A DNA stretch of 64,000 nucleotides. Origin: Gonatopus flavifemur. Its lineage: Eukaryota > Arthropoda > Insecta > Hymenoptera > Dryinidae. Below the pieces are notes generated by a model. That model had not been told where the DNA came from. It worked only from the letters and a program-made list of their open reading frames with translations, and did no database searches. Where the stretch lies: NCBI GenBank assembly GCA_018340375.1, contig JAFFJZ010000009.1, forward strand, positions 11,424,501 to 11,488,500, read 5' to 3'. The stretch's first letter is position 1. Every line of letters starts with the position of its first letter. Shown here one piece after another: positions 11,672 through 23,199 of this stretch. The position numbers and the translations under genes are program-made.

Positions 11672-14600
11672 CTCACCCTTTGATATACTATCAGAATGTT
11701 CGTGGTCTTCGTACTAAACTCCAAGATTTGCAAATCTCACTTTCATCTCTTACTTCTACGTATGATGTCATTATCTTCTCTGAAACTCGGTTAACGGATA
11801 ACATTTCTGATGAAAAATTGTCCTTCAATGATTAAGTCTTGTATCGGTTGGACAGGAGCAGGCGCACCAGTGTTTTTTCTCGAGGAGGTGGTGTGCTGAT
11901 TGCGGTCAAAAAGTATTTGCATAGTGCATTGGTTGATTTGCCGCCTACTAGCGTGGAACATATTCTTGTCAAGTTGCAGGTTAATTCGAAGTCTGTTTTT
12001 ATTGGAGCAAGTTACTTCCCCCCTGCCTCATCATCATCTCTTTACCTTGAGCATTGTGTTTCTCGGGCCGAGGTACTGTGTCAGGATTATGATTCTCCAA
12101 TTTTCCTCTCCGGTGACTACAATCTTCCCCATGTGGTTTGGCGCAATGACGACTCTTCTCCAACGGCATCGTTTCGTCCTGGTGTGACACTGAATGAAAG
12201 GTCTTCGGTGGAGATTTTGACTCAATATTTCAATTACTTTGGTTTATATCAAAAAAACAATATTCACAATGATTTCAATGGTATGCTGGACTTGATTTTT
12301 ACCATCGATGAGTATGTTGAAACTATTAGTCCGGTTGATTACCTCCTACATTGTGATGCTTATCATCCCCCTGTTGAAATTCGATTGTATTCTCTTTCAT
12401 TGAGATCTTTGTCTTGTACCGACACGTACCGGTACAATTATAAATGGGCTGAATTTTTTTCTATACGGCAGCATTTGAATCAAATTGATTGGGATTTGGA
12501 GTTAAAATGCATGGATGTAAATACTGCTATTAGTTATTTGTATGATCAACTTTCTGTGGCAATTGAGTTGTACGTTCCGAAAACATTGATCAAGAGATCT
12601 ATTTATCCTCTTTGGTTCACTCCTGAGCTCAAAAAATTAATTAGAAGAAAGAAAGTTGCCCATATGATTTACAAATCGTCTTATAGTCGCGGCGATTATT
12701 TAGCGTTCCCTTTTTTGCGTGCTCAATGTAAATTACGAGCTCGGGCTTGTTATTCGAATTACATTCGCCAAGTTGAGACTAATATTCAAAAGGATGTTAA
12801 ATTTTTTTGGAATTTTTTTAACAGTAAGCGTTCATTTAATGACTTACCTCCCAGACAGCACAACCAGTTCTCAAACAATTCTTAGAGAATACCATTCAAA
12901 CCCCACGCTTTCTGAGAGAATTCTTCGAGAATACGCACAATTATTCATTTGAATCCAAAAATAATTCCAAAAGTATGCCCGTTATGTCAGTAGAAAAGAA
13001 AACATATAGAAGTTCCGAAAGAACACGTAATCTGCCCAACGAATTCGAAAGAATTCACAATGCATTTACATCTGAATAATTCAATAAACCTTTGTAATTG
13101 AATATCAAGTCTTTGACGAATTTTCCATCGAAAAAGATAGAGATCAAAGAGTTTTTCCGTCGCTTTCTATAATATATATAATTTTCCATACTCGATACAA
13201 TTGATTGATTCTTCCATACACGAAAGATCGTTTGTATGAATGCATTTTGAAGTCAATATTCACATATTTTGAGTTAATGAATGATTTACTCCATTATCCA
13301 CGAAGAATTCATGAATTTTCACACACTTCTCTTCTTTAGAGTTACATCACTTTGTTGTGTACGAAACTTTAACCTTAAAATTACGTGATACGTCATTTAT
13401 TCTCACATATTATATATTTCTTGCACCGAAATCAATCACTCACTACTTATTACATTGCATAATTCACTTCACTTTATTAAGCACTCTGAAAATCTCGTAG
13501 ACGCATCCATTCAATCAATTTTTGAGAGAAAATATACTACTGATCGTATCTTGGACATTACTTTTATTCAAAGACGTTTACAAATTCAGGAAGACTCTGA
13601 TTGAATTCTTGTTGATCAAAGCTCATGATATTCGTTATAAATTCTTTTGGGTAAAATAGGGCTACATTTGGAACTTCTAAAAAGATTCATATTCACTGTC
13701 ATAACGGGTAGTCTTCACGAATACTTTATGCATTTTCTATGTGTAATTCAAGAACCCTCTCATGTATTCATCAAGAACTCTTTGAGAATTCTTATGATAC
13801 TCTATGTGTTCGTTGAGAATACTCCATGAATACATGGGAATGAATTCCGTAGGTATTCTTTACTCTGAATTCTCTGCGAACTCAAAAGGAACTTGTGTGC
13901 TGTCTGGGCTAGTACTATCATGTTAAATAATGTAGTTGCTGACTCTGCCGCTGGAATGGCTAACCTTTTTGCTGAACACTTTTCATCGGTTTTTACTTCA
14001 CATAACTCGGTTAATGTTAACCATTCTAGACATGATATGTCATTTAACATGCTTTCTGATTTGGACATTACCATAGGAGAGATCTACTCTGTTCTTGATT
14101 CGTTAGATACGAGCAAGGGCCCAGGATTTGATGGCCTTCCGCCGTTGCTGTTCAAGTCTTGCAAATTTATTTTTTTCTCGACCGCTTTGGATTATCTTTA
14201 ATAAATCTCTTTCTTCCGGATGTTTCCCTGCTGAATTGGAAACAAGCCTGATCTCTCCTATTTTCAAGCATGGTCATAAACTGGATGCTAAGAATTATAG
14301 ACCTATAAGTATTTTAAATGTTATGTCTAAGATTTTTGAGCGCGTGGTTGTTGACAAGATTACTCCTTTGTTGTCTCCTCTTATCATCCCGGAACAACAT
14401 GGTTTCATGTCAATGAGGTCTATTACTACGAATTCGGCTGCTTTCTGTAATTACACCGCCATTGCGCTGGAGAATAACTCACAAGTTGATGTTATTTACA
14501 CTGATTTCAGTAAAGCGTTTGATACTGTATCTCACAGTGTTCTTCTATCTAAGTTGAGTAGCTTTGGAATATCTGGTAATCTGAAACTTTGGTTCCAGAG

Positions 14601-15576
14601 TTACTTAACTGATCGGGTGCAGATGGTAAAAGTTCGGAACTGTTTTCCTGAACCGATTATACCTTCTTTGGGAGTGCCCCAGGGATCCCACCTTGGTCCA
14701 CTTTTATTTTTGCTATTCATAAATGACATTGGGCAGGTTCTCAATGATTGTGATTTCCCGGTATTTGCTGATGATTTAAAAATCTTCAGGAACATAAAAT
14801 GTCTTGCGGATGTTCATCACTTACAGTCAGTATTATCGAGATTAGATTCTTGGTGCACCCGTAATTCTCTGCATCTGAACTTAGAAAAATGCTGTGCAAT
14901 GAGAATCTCGCGGTCAAGGAATCCTCTCATATTCTCCTACAAGATTGCAAATGTCACATTGAATACTGTTAAATCTTATGTTGATCTTGGTGTAACTATA
15001 AATGATGAATTGGATTTTTCTGAGCATTCTGTGAAAGCTTGTGGTACTGCGATGAGAAATCTCGACTTCGTCGAAAGATTTTCTAGTGATTTCAAAGATG
15101 TTAGGTTATTGAAAGTACCATATTCCTCTTTAATTAGACCCCAATTTGAATATGCGTCCCCTATCTGGTCTCCGTACTTGAAGAAGAATATTAGAATGAT
15201 TGAGAGTGTGCAACACAAGTTTTTACGCTTTGCTGCTTTCAGAATAGGCTGCCCTATGAGATATTTTGACCATGATTACTCCAGAATTCTTCACAGAATG
15301 AATTTAACTACCCTCGAAGAGCGGAGACAAATGAATGATCTCCTATTTCTTTTTAAATTGATTAATGGTTTTCTTGATTTGCTGAGTGGAGTCAATTTTA
15401 ACATCCCCGGTAGACCAGTTAGGAGAGCACTTTCATTCAGACCTGTACAATTCAAATCTAGATTTGGAAATTATGATCCGATTTCTCGCATTTGTGAATT
15501 AGCAAATGATTTCGATCGGTCGATGGAATTGTTTGGTGTTTCCTTGAATCAGTTCAAACTGTCGGTTAATGCATGA
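11665..15576 (+). pseudogene. Non-LTR retrotransposon ORF2 (endonuclease + reverse transcriptase), plus-strand copy
   Basis: Order of domains: endonuclease (YYQNVRGL near 11690, SGDYNLP near 12110), linker, reverse transcriptase (NYRPIS near 14295, YTDFSKAFDTV near 14500, GVPQG near 14670, FADDLKIF near 14765), then the thumb and C-terminal region to the stop at 15576. Lesions: TAA at 11833-11835 in the endonuclease; a TIR element inserted at 12850-13908; and a one-base shift in a T run near 14170, where the frame of CKFI passes to SRPLW. Removing the TIR element plus one CT restores the frame at its insertion point. The 3' end is present, unlike in the minus copy. Confidence 0.85.
12850..13908. 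mobile_element. CCCA-family TIR element, copy B (1,059 bp), inside LINE ORF2
   Basis: Ends CCCAGACAGCACA and TGTGCTGTCTGGG are perfect inverted copies. CT flanks both sides (12848-12849 and 13909-13910). In the homologous minus-strand ORF2 the spacing between the flanking codons is exactly what remains after deleting the element and one CT. An inner pair CCCGTTATGTCAGT (near 12978) / ACTGTCATAACGGG (near 13697) occurs as in copies A and C. The interior is AT-rich, with repeated AGAATTC words, and codes for no transposase. Confidence 0.8.
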
Positions 15577-15689
15577 CAATATTGTAGTTGTATTTCATGC
15601 GTCTTTGGACGCTGTCTTGTATTGACTCTGTATTTACTTTTTATATCAAAGGGTGCTAACCCGTGTATTGCAATGAAAAGAAAAAAAAA

Positions 15690-15940
15690 GAATCAACGAT
15701 GCTCTGAATTTCCGATAAAAAACCTGACTCATCCAACACGTCACCAAATTTTTCCGCAAGATCAACAGAAGTATCAGAAGATGGAAGAAGCCCCTTGCAG
15801 TCAATCAGTACTCCATCATGCCATGGATGGTAACTTCTCGCTGAACACGACGAATCAGGATGAGATATAACACCGCATAAAGCACAAGATACCGGTTTAT
15901 CCACAACTCTGGAACATCCTTTACACACTTTTTCAGGCAT
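15690..15940 (-). pseudogene. ORF1 N-terminal piece of the split minus-strand non-LTR element
   Basis: ATG at 15940. The first 45 residues carry the Cys/His finger (CKGCSRVV..CALCGVISHP..HPWH) homologous to the plus-strand ORF1 finger. The frame ends abruptly at about 15690 in the A-rich tail of the inserted plus-strand element. Its continuation is the ORF1 fragment at 10066-10700. Upstream (15941-16070) is leader-like sequence with a GTGTGTGCG tract. Confidence 0.75.
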
Positions 15941-16072
15941 TCTTAAATTTATATGATGATACAAAAATTTTTGAATTCCAATAAACGGCAAGTATGAGAT
16001 CCACTGTACCAAGGTAAACACACACGCACACACGAAGAGTGTTTCATCATACGTGAGTACATGAGATGTGTA

Positions 16073-17365
16073 CGAGGGTGGATTGATAAGTTTCCGGCCT
16101 GACCAAGAGATGGCGCCACTAGGCCTACCTTGAGGTGGCGTTCTATAGTACCATCCTCAGATAGCTTGTAGCTATAGTTTCAGTCCGATCGCCATGTTAG
16201 TTTAGTTTTGAGAGCACGCTGACCAAGACGCCTCTGTGTTTCTCGTAAAAATGGAAAAGCTGGAAAATCGTGCTGTCATCAAATACTCTTATTTGAAGGG
16301 GTTAACGCCGAAGGAAATTAAAGAAGAGATGGACTCAACACTGGGGACATCCTCCCCATCATATTCAACCGTTAAGCAGTAAGTTTCCGAGTTTAAAAAG
16401 GGTCGTGTGAGCACCTCTGATGAGCCTCGCTCAGGACGCCCCATTGAGGTCACAACTCCAGATATGATCGAAAAAATCCATCAAATAGTGCTGAAAGATC
16501 GCAGATTAAAAGTTCGTGAGATAGCTGAGACCTGTAAGATGTCATATGAACGTGTACAAAATATTTTGCACCAACATTTGTATATGGAAAAGCTCTGTGC
16601 AAGATGGGTGCCGCGTTTGCTAACAGTCGACCAAAAATTGATTCGAAAGAACATTTCTACCGCCAATTTGGCGTTGTATAAGCGTAATCCAAGCGAATTT
16701 TTGCGTCGATTCGTAACCGTTGACGAAACTTGGGTCCACCACTACACTCCTGAAACCAAAGAACAGTCTAAACAGTGGATTGGACCAGGGGAACCAACTC
16801 CAAAGAAGGCAAAAACAATTTTTTCGGCGAACAAGGTTATGGCTACTGTTTTTTGGGATGCGAGAGGTATTATATACATTGATTACCTTGAAAAGGGTAA
16901 AATTATCACTGGTCAATACTACGCAGACTTATTGCAACGTTTGAGCCACGAAGTGAAAATTGAACGACCTCATCTGGCGAAGAAAAAAATCTTGTTTCAT
17001 CACGATAACGCACCAGCGCACACGTCAATCGTTGCGATGGCTAAAATCAACGATATGAAGTTTGAATTAATGCCGCACCCTCCCTACTCTCCAGACCTAG
17101 CCCCGAGTGACTATTATCTGTCTCCTAACCTCAAAAAATGGCTTGGCGGTAAGAGATTCGCGGACAATGAAGAAGTAATCGAAGCTGTGAATGGGTATTT
17201 TGAGGAGCTTGACGAATCAGTCTATAGAGATGGCATTACTAGACTAGAACACCGCTATGAGAAATGTATCAGCCTTGGAGGAGATTATGTTGAGAAATAA
17301 AAAAAAAAAATTCCTCAAAACGTTGTTTTTCTTGGTCAGGCCGGAAACTTATCAATCCACCCTCG
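16073..17365 (+). mobile_element. mariner element, 1,293 bp, TA target duplication
   Basis: Both ends carry CGAGGGTGGATTGATAAG-type inverted repeats of about 36 bp that look identical by eye. TA lies at 16071-16072 and 17366-17367. The single transposase frame has one internal stop. Matching TIRs and a near-open frame suggest a recent insertion compared with the other mariners at 37837 and 57479. It landed in the leader of the minus-strand non-LTR element. Confidence 0.9.
16251..17300 (+). pseudogene. mariner transposase, 349 codons with one premature stop
   Basis: Starts ATG 16251 and ends at the stop 17298-17300, the usual length for the family. A helix-turn-helix DNA-binding N-terminus is followed by the DD34D catalytic core: the first Asp in TVDETW, the second in FHHDNAP, the third in LAPSDYY, with 34 residues between the second and third. 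The WVPRLL linker-type motif is present. The only visible lesion is TAA at codon 44 (16380-16382), where mariners have Trp; the frame continues intact on either side. It is therefore probably dead but young. I do not assign a mariner subfamily with confidence. Confidence 0.9.
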
Positions 17366-18902
17366 TATAAGTATCAACAAATAGGATAGACCTCGTGGAA
17401 ACAATATGTAACCACGAGTGAATGAACCAATGTATGAGAAATAGATTCACTAAAAATCGCGTGCAAAAACCCAGTCGTTTGGAGAAATTTACACAATAAG
17501 CCTACTAATGGAACAAGCAACAATATAACAAAGAATAAGAATTAAGTGTGCACGATAAATCATTTAAATACGAAATTTTGTAGAGAGCGAAACATTTCAC
17601 GTTGTCACAACTATACTGCGGTTGTCAATTCAAAACTTTGTCTCCGTGGAATGAAGACCGATCGATTCGAAATCTTCTGAAAAGAAAAACAATGAATATC
17701 ACTTCAAAGGAACGTTTCAAAAAGAGTGTACTTGCAAATTCCATCAATTCCTGTGACGAATTGATGAAAAAATTTCAGAAACTCGTGTTCATCGAATAAA
17801 GACCGATCGATTCGCAATCTACTGAAATGAAAAATGAAATCACTTCGGAGGAACGTTTTTGAAGAAGTATACTCACAAATCACATCAAACCCTTTGACGA
17901 ATTGATAAAAAACTTTCGAAACTTCGTCTCCGTGGAATGTAGACCGATCGATTCTGAATCTCCTCACGGAGAGCAATGGATTCTAAGGAGTATGAGGAAT
18001 ATCATGAAGGCTGGAATATTTGATATTATATTTTCGAGTATGAGGACAAGTATGTAGATCATAAGTGTTGAGGTGTAAATTCATGGTGTCGCTTGATCTA
18101 GCGATAAGTAATTCGGGATTCTGAAAACCACCATCTCCCTACCGTAGCGACACAGCGATATGGTTGGATTATTTCTACTTTCAGCGGCACTACTTCGCGA
18201 CGTTTGCGAATTATATATATGTCGAACTCATCTAACCTGAAAGTTAATTGTTATCAGCATATTCATTAACGAGAGATAATAAACTCAATTATTGATTGAA
18301 TCATCAAATATAGACTGAAAGGAAATCATATCCTTCGAAATGTAAATCAAAAATGAATTCCGAAGACGTGAGTTTTATTAGTGTATACATAATAGAATAA
18401 TATATGATAACCGTGATGGAAATTTCAATTCTGAGAGTTTTTCAGAAATGCTCAGAATATTTTCATAGATATCCAAAATTGACGTGCAAGTTCACAGAAA
18501 TTCATCAAGAATATTCGAGTTTTGAAAATTTTTTCAGTGGTTCTCAGAAATTCTCAGAGGAGTACTTCCACTATGGGAAATAAGCTATAAAATATCAAAA
18601 GATTAATGTAGAATGTTTCCAGTTTGAAATTATTCATCATTTCGCATGTTCACATCCAAATTCTCTCCTCTCGCATGGTTTGTACATATGAGCTGTTCTC
18701 CTATTCAAAATGATTTCATAATTTCTCAAAGTCATAGTTCTTGGAGGAACTTTGATGATTTTCAACTGAGTCGCTCATAATTTTCAGCTTGTCTGGAACG
18801 TTTACTTCTTGTAATAGTGGGTGTAGTCATTAAAACAACATCCTTCTACCCTTTCCGCATTGATTAATATTTCCTGCTTGGTGTTTCGATTAACTATTCC
18901 AG
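17366..18902. other. No gene; includes a three-unit tandem repeat
   Basis: AT-rich sequence. Apart from the 143-bp tandem repeat annotated separately, I see no ORF, TIR pair or splice structure until the acceptor at 18901. Confidence 0.4.
17636..17965. repeat. Tandem repeat, about 143-bp period, three units
   Basis: GACCGATCGATTC occurs at 17656, 17801 and 17942. Surrounding words (TCTCCGTGGAATG, AGGAACGTTT, GACGAATTGAT) repeat with the same spacing. Units differ by roughly 15-20 percent. Confidence 0.75.
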
Positions 18903-18911
18903 ACAAATTTT

Positions 18912-21705
18912 ATGTACGTGTGTGCAATGTGTCAAGATGTCTGCAAGGAACATGAAGTCGTAACGCATGCTTGCTTGGAAGGTTTTCTAGATTATGAGGT
19001 GGATGCCAATCACTATTTTTATCCTGTCACTGGTATGTGTGTTTGCATACTATGAGAGACATGGCGTGCTTGATATCCTTACACAGATATTACAGATAGC
19101 AAAACAATGAATTAGAATTTTATTCCATCATGTGAAAATTGATGTTGATAAACTTTTTCAACATATCTTCAGACATATCTTCAACATATGTATATTATAA
19201 GTGTCTGAGTTGGTATCGTACAAAATATGTTATCAATCAAAAGACACCTCCCACAAAGTTATTGCAGAACTTCATGTAGGATATATCTTTTAGACAGGCT
19301 TGTTCTTGCTGCCCTTCTGTAGCTTTCTCCCATCCATTCAAATGTGCGAGTTACTAAAGGATGGGACAGAGACAGGAAGGTTGACCAGAAATGGTCCTGC
19401 TTTTGAATATCTGAAAAATATTCCAGATAACCCAAAAAAAATACAACTTATTAATTTGCTGTCTTTAGTATCCTCCATATCCCATTGTGTGCCCTGAATG
19501 TCCATTAAGCCTTACGATGAAACTTACTTTTGCTTTCAGAGGATGGAACAGTTGTTCAACCTCAGGTGAATCCATCAGTTCGGCTTCAGGTGAATCCATC
19601 ACCCATTTCAAAATATAGCTCAGGTAAAATAATTTCATTGATTAACCTTTTATTGACTGAGAAACTCAATGTTCAGACTCAATGTTGTTGAGTCGAAGTC
19701 GCCACTGTAAGTGTATCATCATCTATTCTAGGTACTGGGAAGAAACACCAGTTATTGAAGTCTGTGGAAGTAGCAGGAAATGCCGAGTCAGTTGCCCAGG
19801 CAAAACCGAAACAAACCTTTGACCTTTGATGAGGAAGAAATCCTCATCTTATCTGTCCAAAATAGGAGACCACTGTGGGACTACACCTTGCCACTAGCAG
19901 AAAGAGCTGCAAGAGTAACAAGAGTTCTATGGGATGAAGTGTCCCAAGCGTTGAATGGTAAATAAGATCTAAATATATTTTCATCGGTCACATGATAAAA
20001 AGTGACATGTCCGCTTGGTCTGAAAATGTTTTTCATTACAAAAGTTCACAAATCTCTAAGCCTTGAAGAAGAAAAAATTTGAAAAAAATGGAAATGGATT
20101 CATTACAAAAATTAAAATGCCCACGGAAAATGTTGACAAATGGACTTTGTCGTTTTTTTTCATGGAATAATGAAAAATAATAGGTAGCATGGACCAAAAA
20201 ATTGAAGAAAGAAACAGTACCAGAATGAAACATAACAAGTTAATGACTTGGGACGTTTTGATATTTTCAATTTTCGAAATCTGTGAAATGACAAAACCTG
20301 TTGAGTTTCAACATGTCACCAATGATATATTATCCAATGATTCATATGATAGGAAAAATCACTGGCGAAGAAGCCAAAAAGAAATTCAAAAATTTAAACG
20401 ATACATATCGCCGTATCATACAATCGGAGAATCGACCTAGTGGAGCCAGTAGATTACCTTCTACCGAAAAGTGGAGTCATCACGATTCCATGGAGTTTTT
20501 ACGAGATTCATGTTTAGTAAAAAGGTAATACAATGATAACTTTATAACTTTTCAGAACTAATTCAGAATCTTTCTATCATTTTCAGAACTGAAACATCAC
20601 TTGATCCTCCTCGTACCCTGTCCGAAAATGTACCAGAGAATTTAACGGACGATGATGAGATACTAACACAACCTGAGAGTAATTATTTGATAGAAAATAT
20701 GTTTAACCCTATCTGTGTGACATAATTTTCGGTTTTTCCTCTATTTCAATTCTTTCAGATTCCTAAACCCCTAATTAAACAGGCAACCCATACAGCACAA
20801 GAGTCTCCGGAAAGAGCTCCCGCTATGCGACCAAGAATGAGTTCAATATGAATCCAATGAATTCAAGCTGAACTCTTGATGGACAACTGAATGCTCAGAG
20901 AGAACTCATATCGAGATTTCATAATGAATTCTCCGGGCATTCAATGATTTTTCATTCTGAATTCATTGAATTCATATTGAATTCATTATTGGTCGCATAA
21001 CGGGGACTATTCAAGAGGTCTTTGAGAAGTCTTTATAAATTCAAATTGATCATTTGTGCTGGCCGGGAAAAATCTTGTTGGCATCGGATGATATCCATAA
21101 AAATCATTGGAGCCTTCCAAAGTAGCTGATCAAGACCAGATTACTTTGATTGGTTGAGAAGTGATCTGGTCATGACCAGCTGGTCAGATCAGCTACTTCG
21201 GAAGACTCCATTCATTACTGTGTACAAAATCAAATGGCGGAACATACTGACGGTGAAATTTAGTGTAAAAGTTGTACATTTGATCAGGTTCCTGTTGTCT
21301 AGCCATAGTAAATTTCATTAGAAAGCCAGTATGTTTCTCCATTCCTATGATGACATATTCTCAGTGTACAAAATGAATTTCGGTGATGTAGCAAATTTGC
21401 TAAAGAAACTCAGATAGTCAATTTTGTACAATGGATACAATTTCAATTGAAATTTCCATTTTTTTCCTTTTTTTATAGAGCGTTCATCTAATAAATCCAA
21501 AGAGAATATGAACTCTGCCGATGCCCTTTCAAGAATTGCTGATTCTCTATGTCAGCCTCTCATAGCACCATCAGTCAGTCCTCCTCCTCCACAGGATGAA
21601 GTTGGAGGTTTTTTAATAATGTTGGAGTGTAGATTGAGGAACATGGACTCATCGACACAAAGGAGTATGATGCAACATATATTGCAAATTACGTATGATG
21701 CATAA
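18912..21705 (+). CDS. MADF/BESS-type protein gene, six exons (PIF/Harbinger-associated)
   Basis: Exons by GT/AG logic: 18912-19032, 19540-19623, 19732-19957, 20353-20524, 20587-20678, 21479-21705. Exon 1 encodes a Cys/His cluster (CAMCQDVC..H). Exons 3-4 encode a MADF-like DNA-binding domain (FDEEEILILSV, RRPLWDY, then FKNLNDTYRR and FLRDSC). Exon 6 ends with a Pro-rich stretch and a BESS-like tail. Phases agree across all joins except that exon 3 is one base too long: read from exon 2, its frame stops at about 19830, then MADF continues one frame over. Either a one-base insertion near 19827 broke the gene or translation starts at ATG 19780. The length would be about 306 residues. It converges on the HARBI1-like gene at 26475-30499; PIF/Harbinger elements typically encode a nuclease plus a DNA-binding partner, so I infer that role. 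A host regulatory gene is the alternative. Confidence 0.6.
20787..21067. mobile_element. CCCA-family TIR element, copy C (281 bp), in an intron
   Basis: Left end CCCATACAGCACAA; the inverted right end reads CCCGGCCAGCACAA. AA flanks both sides (20785-20786 and 21068-21069). The inner inverted pair is CCCGCTATGCGACCAA / TTGGTCGCATAACGGG. The core is built from GAATTC words. It lies in the last intron of the MADF-type gene. Confidence 0.7.
21109..21209. mobile_element. 101-bp palindromic MITE, ATT duplication
   Basis: Arms starting GGAGCCTTCC / GGAGTCTTCC with AAGTAGCTGATC, facing each other. ATT flanks both sides (21106-21108 and 21210-21212). Same family as 6253-6307. It lies in the last intron of the MADF-type gene. 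Confidence 0.65.
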
Positions 21706-21896
21706 CATTTGTGATTTTACTTCCAGTTCATGTTGTTCTGGTTCAATATAGTTTTAGTGAAGCGTGAGGTTGTAATGAGTATCATATATTGTTCATAATT
21801 GAGGGCTGCTTGGGTGCTACATCATCCATTCTCTAATACATCATCATTTTTTTTTAATAAATCAGAGAAGGATAATGTTTTGGCATAATCGAGTAC

Positions 21897-22084
21897 AGTG
21901 TTGCAATATTCCTTGAGGTGGAAATTCGTACCACTACCACGTGACCGCTACGTCACAGACCACACATATCAGCGGGGATGATCGGTGAGCTCACGGACGA
22001 TTCCACTGATATGTGTGGGGTGTGACGTAGCGGGTACGCGTAGTGGCATGAATTCCCAACTGGAGGTATATCGCAACACTGCTT
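21897..22084. mobile_element. 188-bp foldback element, GAGTAC flanks
   Basis: Long imperfect inverted arms (AGTGTTGCAATA.. and the reverse of ..TATCGCAACACT) extend through GCTACGTCACA and CCACACATATCAG on both sides. GAGTAC occurs at 21891-21896 and 22085-22090, a candidate 6-bp or longer target duplication. Non-coding. Confidence 0.65.
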
Positions 22085-22186
22085 GAGTACCCTTCTACTC
22101 TCCGTATCTAAATTGTATGCATTCTTTAAGGTTGAAGCTTCTGCGTGTTCTTATGATGAATTTCATTTTTGAAACGAAACTTATAA

Positions 22187-22595
22187 GGGGTCGTCCATAA
22201 ACTACGTGGCCCTATTTTTGCAACTTATTGACCCCCCCCCCCCCCCCATGTGGTCTACCGTGGCTTTTAGTCTCAACCCCCCTCTCCTCCCCTATGGGCA
22301 CGTAGTTTTTTTTCAATAAATGACAATTTATCCATATATCATGGTAATTCATATATTAGACTGGAAAAAATAATCAACGATTTTTATAATGATCAAAATC
22401 AAGGAATTCCTATTCAGTTCATATTTAAATGAATTATTTTTCTGAGTAAATGTGCCGAATTTTCTTCCAAATACAAGATTAAAAAAACCACGTGGCTCGG
22501 AACAACCCCCCCCCCTCCCCCCCCACGTAGCTCAGCGTAGCATTCCATCTTACCCCTTGCCCCCTCCATTGGCCACGTAGTTTATGGACCACCCC
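22187..22595. mobile_element. 409-bp TIR element, TAA duplication, poly-C tracts
   Basis: Terminal repeats GGGGTCGTCCATAAAC and GGGGTGGTCCATAAAC, each continuing TACGTGGCC, differ at one base in about 25. TAA flanks both sides (22184-22186 and 22596-22598), a TWA duplication as in PIF/Harbinger. Long C runs occur near 22231-22248 and 22506-22532. Non-coding. Confidence 0.75.
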
Positions 22596-23199
22596 TAATA
22601 TGATGAAATCAGGTTCTCTTTCACTACTGAATATTGACATATAAGAGGGAGGAAGAAAAATGCCAGATCTGACATCATAGTTAATGACTGCATAAAGTTA
22701 TTGAAATTCTTCGTAAAAGTGTATGTTACCTTCTTTTCATCATGGTCAAATGGACCCTAGATTTTTGTATTCATAATTTCAGCCTACCATCATCAATTGA
22801 ATTAATCCACACGTTGGTTCAGAAGGAATATCTGATTGATTTAGATAATTAGGGTGACCAAAACCGAGACCGATTCTCCGAGTGGACAAATTTTCAAAAT
22901 TATATATAATTTTCTTTAGAACTCAATATACTTTATACAAAAATTATATATGAATGAAAAGTTCGCCCACTCAGCTACTCTTTCTGTAGTGGTATTTTTT
23001 ACGGGAACTTTGTCAAATTTATTTCGAATTTCACGAAATAATGGAAATCTTATTCAAATTTGTAAATAAAATATTGATATCGTGAAATATCGTGTATCAC
23101 TATCTTTTCTCAACCCAACGAACGGTGACCTCTGTTCAAGGGGGTTTTGGAATTTCCAAAAAATGACTATACGTTTTTTCACAATTTTTCTCGGTTTTA

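Larger units (their letters stand above)
10720..15689 (+). mobile_element. Non-LTR retrotransposon (Jockey/CR1-like), younger plus-strand copy
   Basis: Contains a 5' leader (about 10720-10846), ORF1, ORF2, a short 3' tail and an A-rich terminus (15674-15689). The leader resembles that of the minus copy (GTGTGTG tract, then TTAC..GGTAC/GTACCAG and a start-proximal AT-rich stretch). It is inserted into ORF1 of the minus copy. It is itself interrupted by a 1,059-bp TIR element at 12850-13908. Confidence 0.8.
7850..16072 (-). mobile_element. Non-LTR retrotransposon, minus-strand host copy (split by a younger copy)
   Basis: The element reads from the right: 5' untranslated sequence and ORF1 N-terminus (15940-15690), then an inserted plus-strand element (about 10720-15689), then the rest of ORF1 (about 10700-10066) and ORF2 (to about 7850). 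The two ORF1 pieces complement each other: the right piece has the Cys/His finger and the left piece the coiled-coil and RRM-like parts. The 5' flank at 16071 is cut by a mariner. I could not see a target-site duplication at the internal junctions. Confidence 0.7.

Noticed and set aside
17636..17965. CRISPR-like array
   Set aside because: Whole units repeat with drift, no constant short repeats with unique spacers; eukaryotic context.
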